A stretch of 23,061 bases of DNA from Prevotella sp. UBA3288 (GTDB lineage Bacteria > Bacteroidota > Bacteroidia > Bacteroidales > Bacteroidaceae): assembly GCA_002361655.1 (NCBI GenBank), contig DETM01000061.1, forward strand, positions 1 through 23,061. The letters run 5' to 3'. Positions 22,109 through 23,061 of this stretch are shown in pieces; within the stretch, counting starts at the first letter, position 1; each line of letters starts with the position of its first letter. Below the pieces are notes generated by a model. It saw only the letters and a program-made list of their open reading frames with translations, did not search any database and was not told the DNA's origin. Made by a program: the position numbers and the translations under genes.

Positions 22109-23061
22109 ATGTATCATCAGAGATTGTCAGACGAGGCTATTATCAACGGATTCCGAAGGGGCGATGCCGGCATCATCCGCGAGTATTTCTACGAATGGTG
22201 TCAGACGGGCTACCGTATCTACGACCAGCGGTATCAGTTGAGCGAGAAGGAGAACCTGGACTTCATGTCGCTGGCTCACCAGTATGCCATCTACCTGATG
22301 GAGCACGACTGGAAGCCGCTGGAGGACCACTCGCCCGAGGTGAGTCTGAAGACGTGGCTCATCAACGGGTTCCGATACGTGGTGCTCGATGCGCTGAAGT
22401 GGTATCGCCGCGAGTATGGCAGCATCACGTTCGAGGACTATCTGCGGTCGTTTGACGTGACCAGCGACCTGCGGCTACAGTTCAACCGGATGGTGGAGGA
22501 CGTGTGCGACCATGCACCACTCAGCCGTCAGGAGCGGATGATTATCAATATGCTGCTTCTTCGCGGCTTCAAGGGAAAGGAGATTGCGGCAGAGTTGGGT
22601 ATGACTCCCTCGGCTATCTCGCAGAAATACAAACGGCTGAAGGAGGACATCATCGTGCCGTATTTCAAGAAGAATTTTGACATGGACTTGGACATGCCGG
22701 AGGTGATGGACGAAATGGCCATCCTTCGAAGAGAAGCCCCGATGGGCGAGGCTTCGATGCCAGCACCGATGGCAGAAGTTATGCCCGACATGTACGAGCC
22801 GATGGCATACGAGGATATGGATTTTTCAGTATCAGATATTATGGAAGAGAAGCGAACTACACCAGAGTTCTTGCCGGGCAAGCGTACTACGTCCGAGCGT
22901 ATCACATCGCTGGAGCCGAACGAGATTTTCGTGTTTGGCAGCAACTTGAAGGGAATGCACGGCGGCGGTGCGGCCTACATCGCCTACCGCAAGTTTGGAG
23001 CCATCATGGGTCAGGGCGTAGGTCTGCAAGGACAGAGTTATGCCATCCCCACGATGCAGGG
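22109..23061 (+). CDS. ECF-sigma-like protein fused to a macro-like (A1S_2505-type) domain, partial
   Basis: An unbroken frame runs from ATG 22109 off the window end (317 codons seen). Residues 1-105 resemble sigma region 2 of ECF factors: LSDEAIINGFRRGDAGIIRE (6-25), then a long helical part ending VVLDALKWYRREYG (91-104). Residues 137-187 resemble region 4, with helix-turn-helix GFKGKEIAAELGMTPSAISQ (153-172). A linker of about 70 residues, rich in Met, Pro, Asp and Glu, follows (190-262). From about 263 a new domain begins: NEIFVFGSNLKGMHGGGAA (271-289), GAIMGQGVGLQGQSYAIPT (297-315). The glycine-rich pattern and the wording FVFGSN...GGGAA...SYAIPT recall a Bacteroidales and phage family related to macro (ADP-ribose-binding) domains; that name is from memory. 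The end of the domain is outside the window. Sigma activity is inferred: it could instead be a DNA-binding regulator. Confidence 0.75.
   Translation, partial: MYHQRLSDEAIINGFRRGDAGIIREYFYEWCQTGYRIYDQRYQLSEKENLDFMSLAHQYAIYLMEHDWKPLEDHSPEVSLKTWLINGFRYVVLDALKWYRREYGSITFEDYLRSFDVTSDLRLQFNRMVEDVCDHAPLSRQERMIINMLLLRGFKGKEIAAELGMTPSAISQKYKRLKEDIIVPYFKKNFDMDLDMPEVMDEMAILRREAPMGEASMPAPMAEVMPDMYEPMAYEDMDFSVSDIMEEKRTTPEFLPGKRTTSERITSLEPNEIFVFGSNLKGMHGGGAAYIAYRKFGAIMGQGVGLQGQSYAIPTMQ

Noticed and set aside
22069..22455. Plus-strand frame of 128 codons starting before the sigma/macro-like gene
   Set aside because: It is in a different frame from the HTH-bearing protein, has no recognisable domain, and its ATG lies upstream of the likely promoter element.
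22528..22944. Minus-strand frame of 138 codons opposite the sigma/macro-like gene
   Set aside because: It has low-complexity composition (Ser and Ile rich) and lies antisense to the continuous plus-strand frame with recognisable HTH and macro-like motifs.

Overview
The window looks like a chromosomal segment of a Bacteroidales bacterium, most likely Prevotellaceae. The evidence is the repeated Bacteroidetes-type -7 promoter element (TAnnTTTG) ahead of genes on both strands, a TamB gene followed by a lipidated Omp85 protein (TamL type), and several small families typical of Bacteroidales (DUF4827, DUF4199, and probably DUF6452 and DUF6048). Most of it is core housekeeping DNA. I see no prophage, insertion sequence, integrase or CRISPR array.

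Layout. Positions 1-266 hold the end of an rRNA operon: spacer, 5S rRNA and a terminator. Positions 373-7421 (+) hold tamB and tamL, overlapping by 4 bp. Positions 7483-9332 (-) hold a compact signalling operon in the order HATPase (RsbW-like), STAS (RsbV-like), (p)ppGpp synthetase-like. Positions 9511-11486 (+) hold a sugar nucleotidyltransferase and a DHH/DHHA1 phosphoesterase. Positions 11610-13621 (+) hold a DUF4827 lipoprotein overlapping a phosphoglucosamine mutase. Positions 13622-14161 form a gene-free, repeat-rich spacer with two leftward promoter-like sites. Positions 14162-18428 (-) hold a tight six-gene run: DUF4199 membrane protein, GT2 glycosyltransferase, small lipoprotein, small outer-membrane protein, ApbE, Crp/Fnr regulator. 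Positions 18575-18828 (+) hold the SRP RNA and tRNA-Thr with a shared promoter and terminator. Positions 18813-20952 (-) hold tetR, fabG and an RluA-type pseudouridine synthase. At 21131 (+) lies an initiator tRNA-Met. Positions 21323-21982 (-) encode a VWA-domain protein. Divergent from it, 22109 to the window end (+) is a reading frame that does not close in the window. It joins an ECF-sigma-like N-terminus to a macro-like (A1S_2505-type) domain.

How parts work together. TamB and TamL form the bridge and pore of the translocation and assembly module in the envelope. The HATPase, STAS and alarmone-synthetase genes look like a partner-switch module transcribed with a stringent-response enzyme. 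GlmM supplies GlcN-1-P for peptidoglycan and LPS. TetR probably represses its own operon, which includes fabG, through a perfect inverted repeat over its transcription start. The most unusual items are the sigma/macro fusion with its divergent VWA neighbour, the HATPase-STAS-alarmone operon, and the repeat-rich spacer that may make one or two small RNAs.
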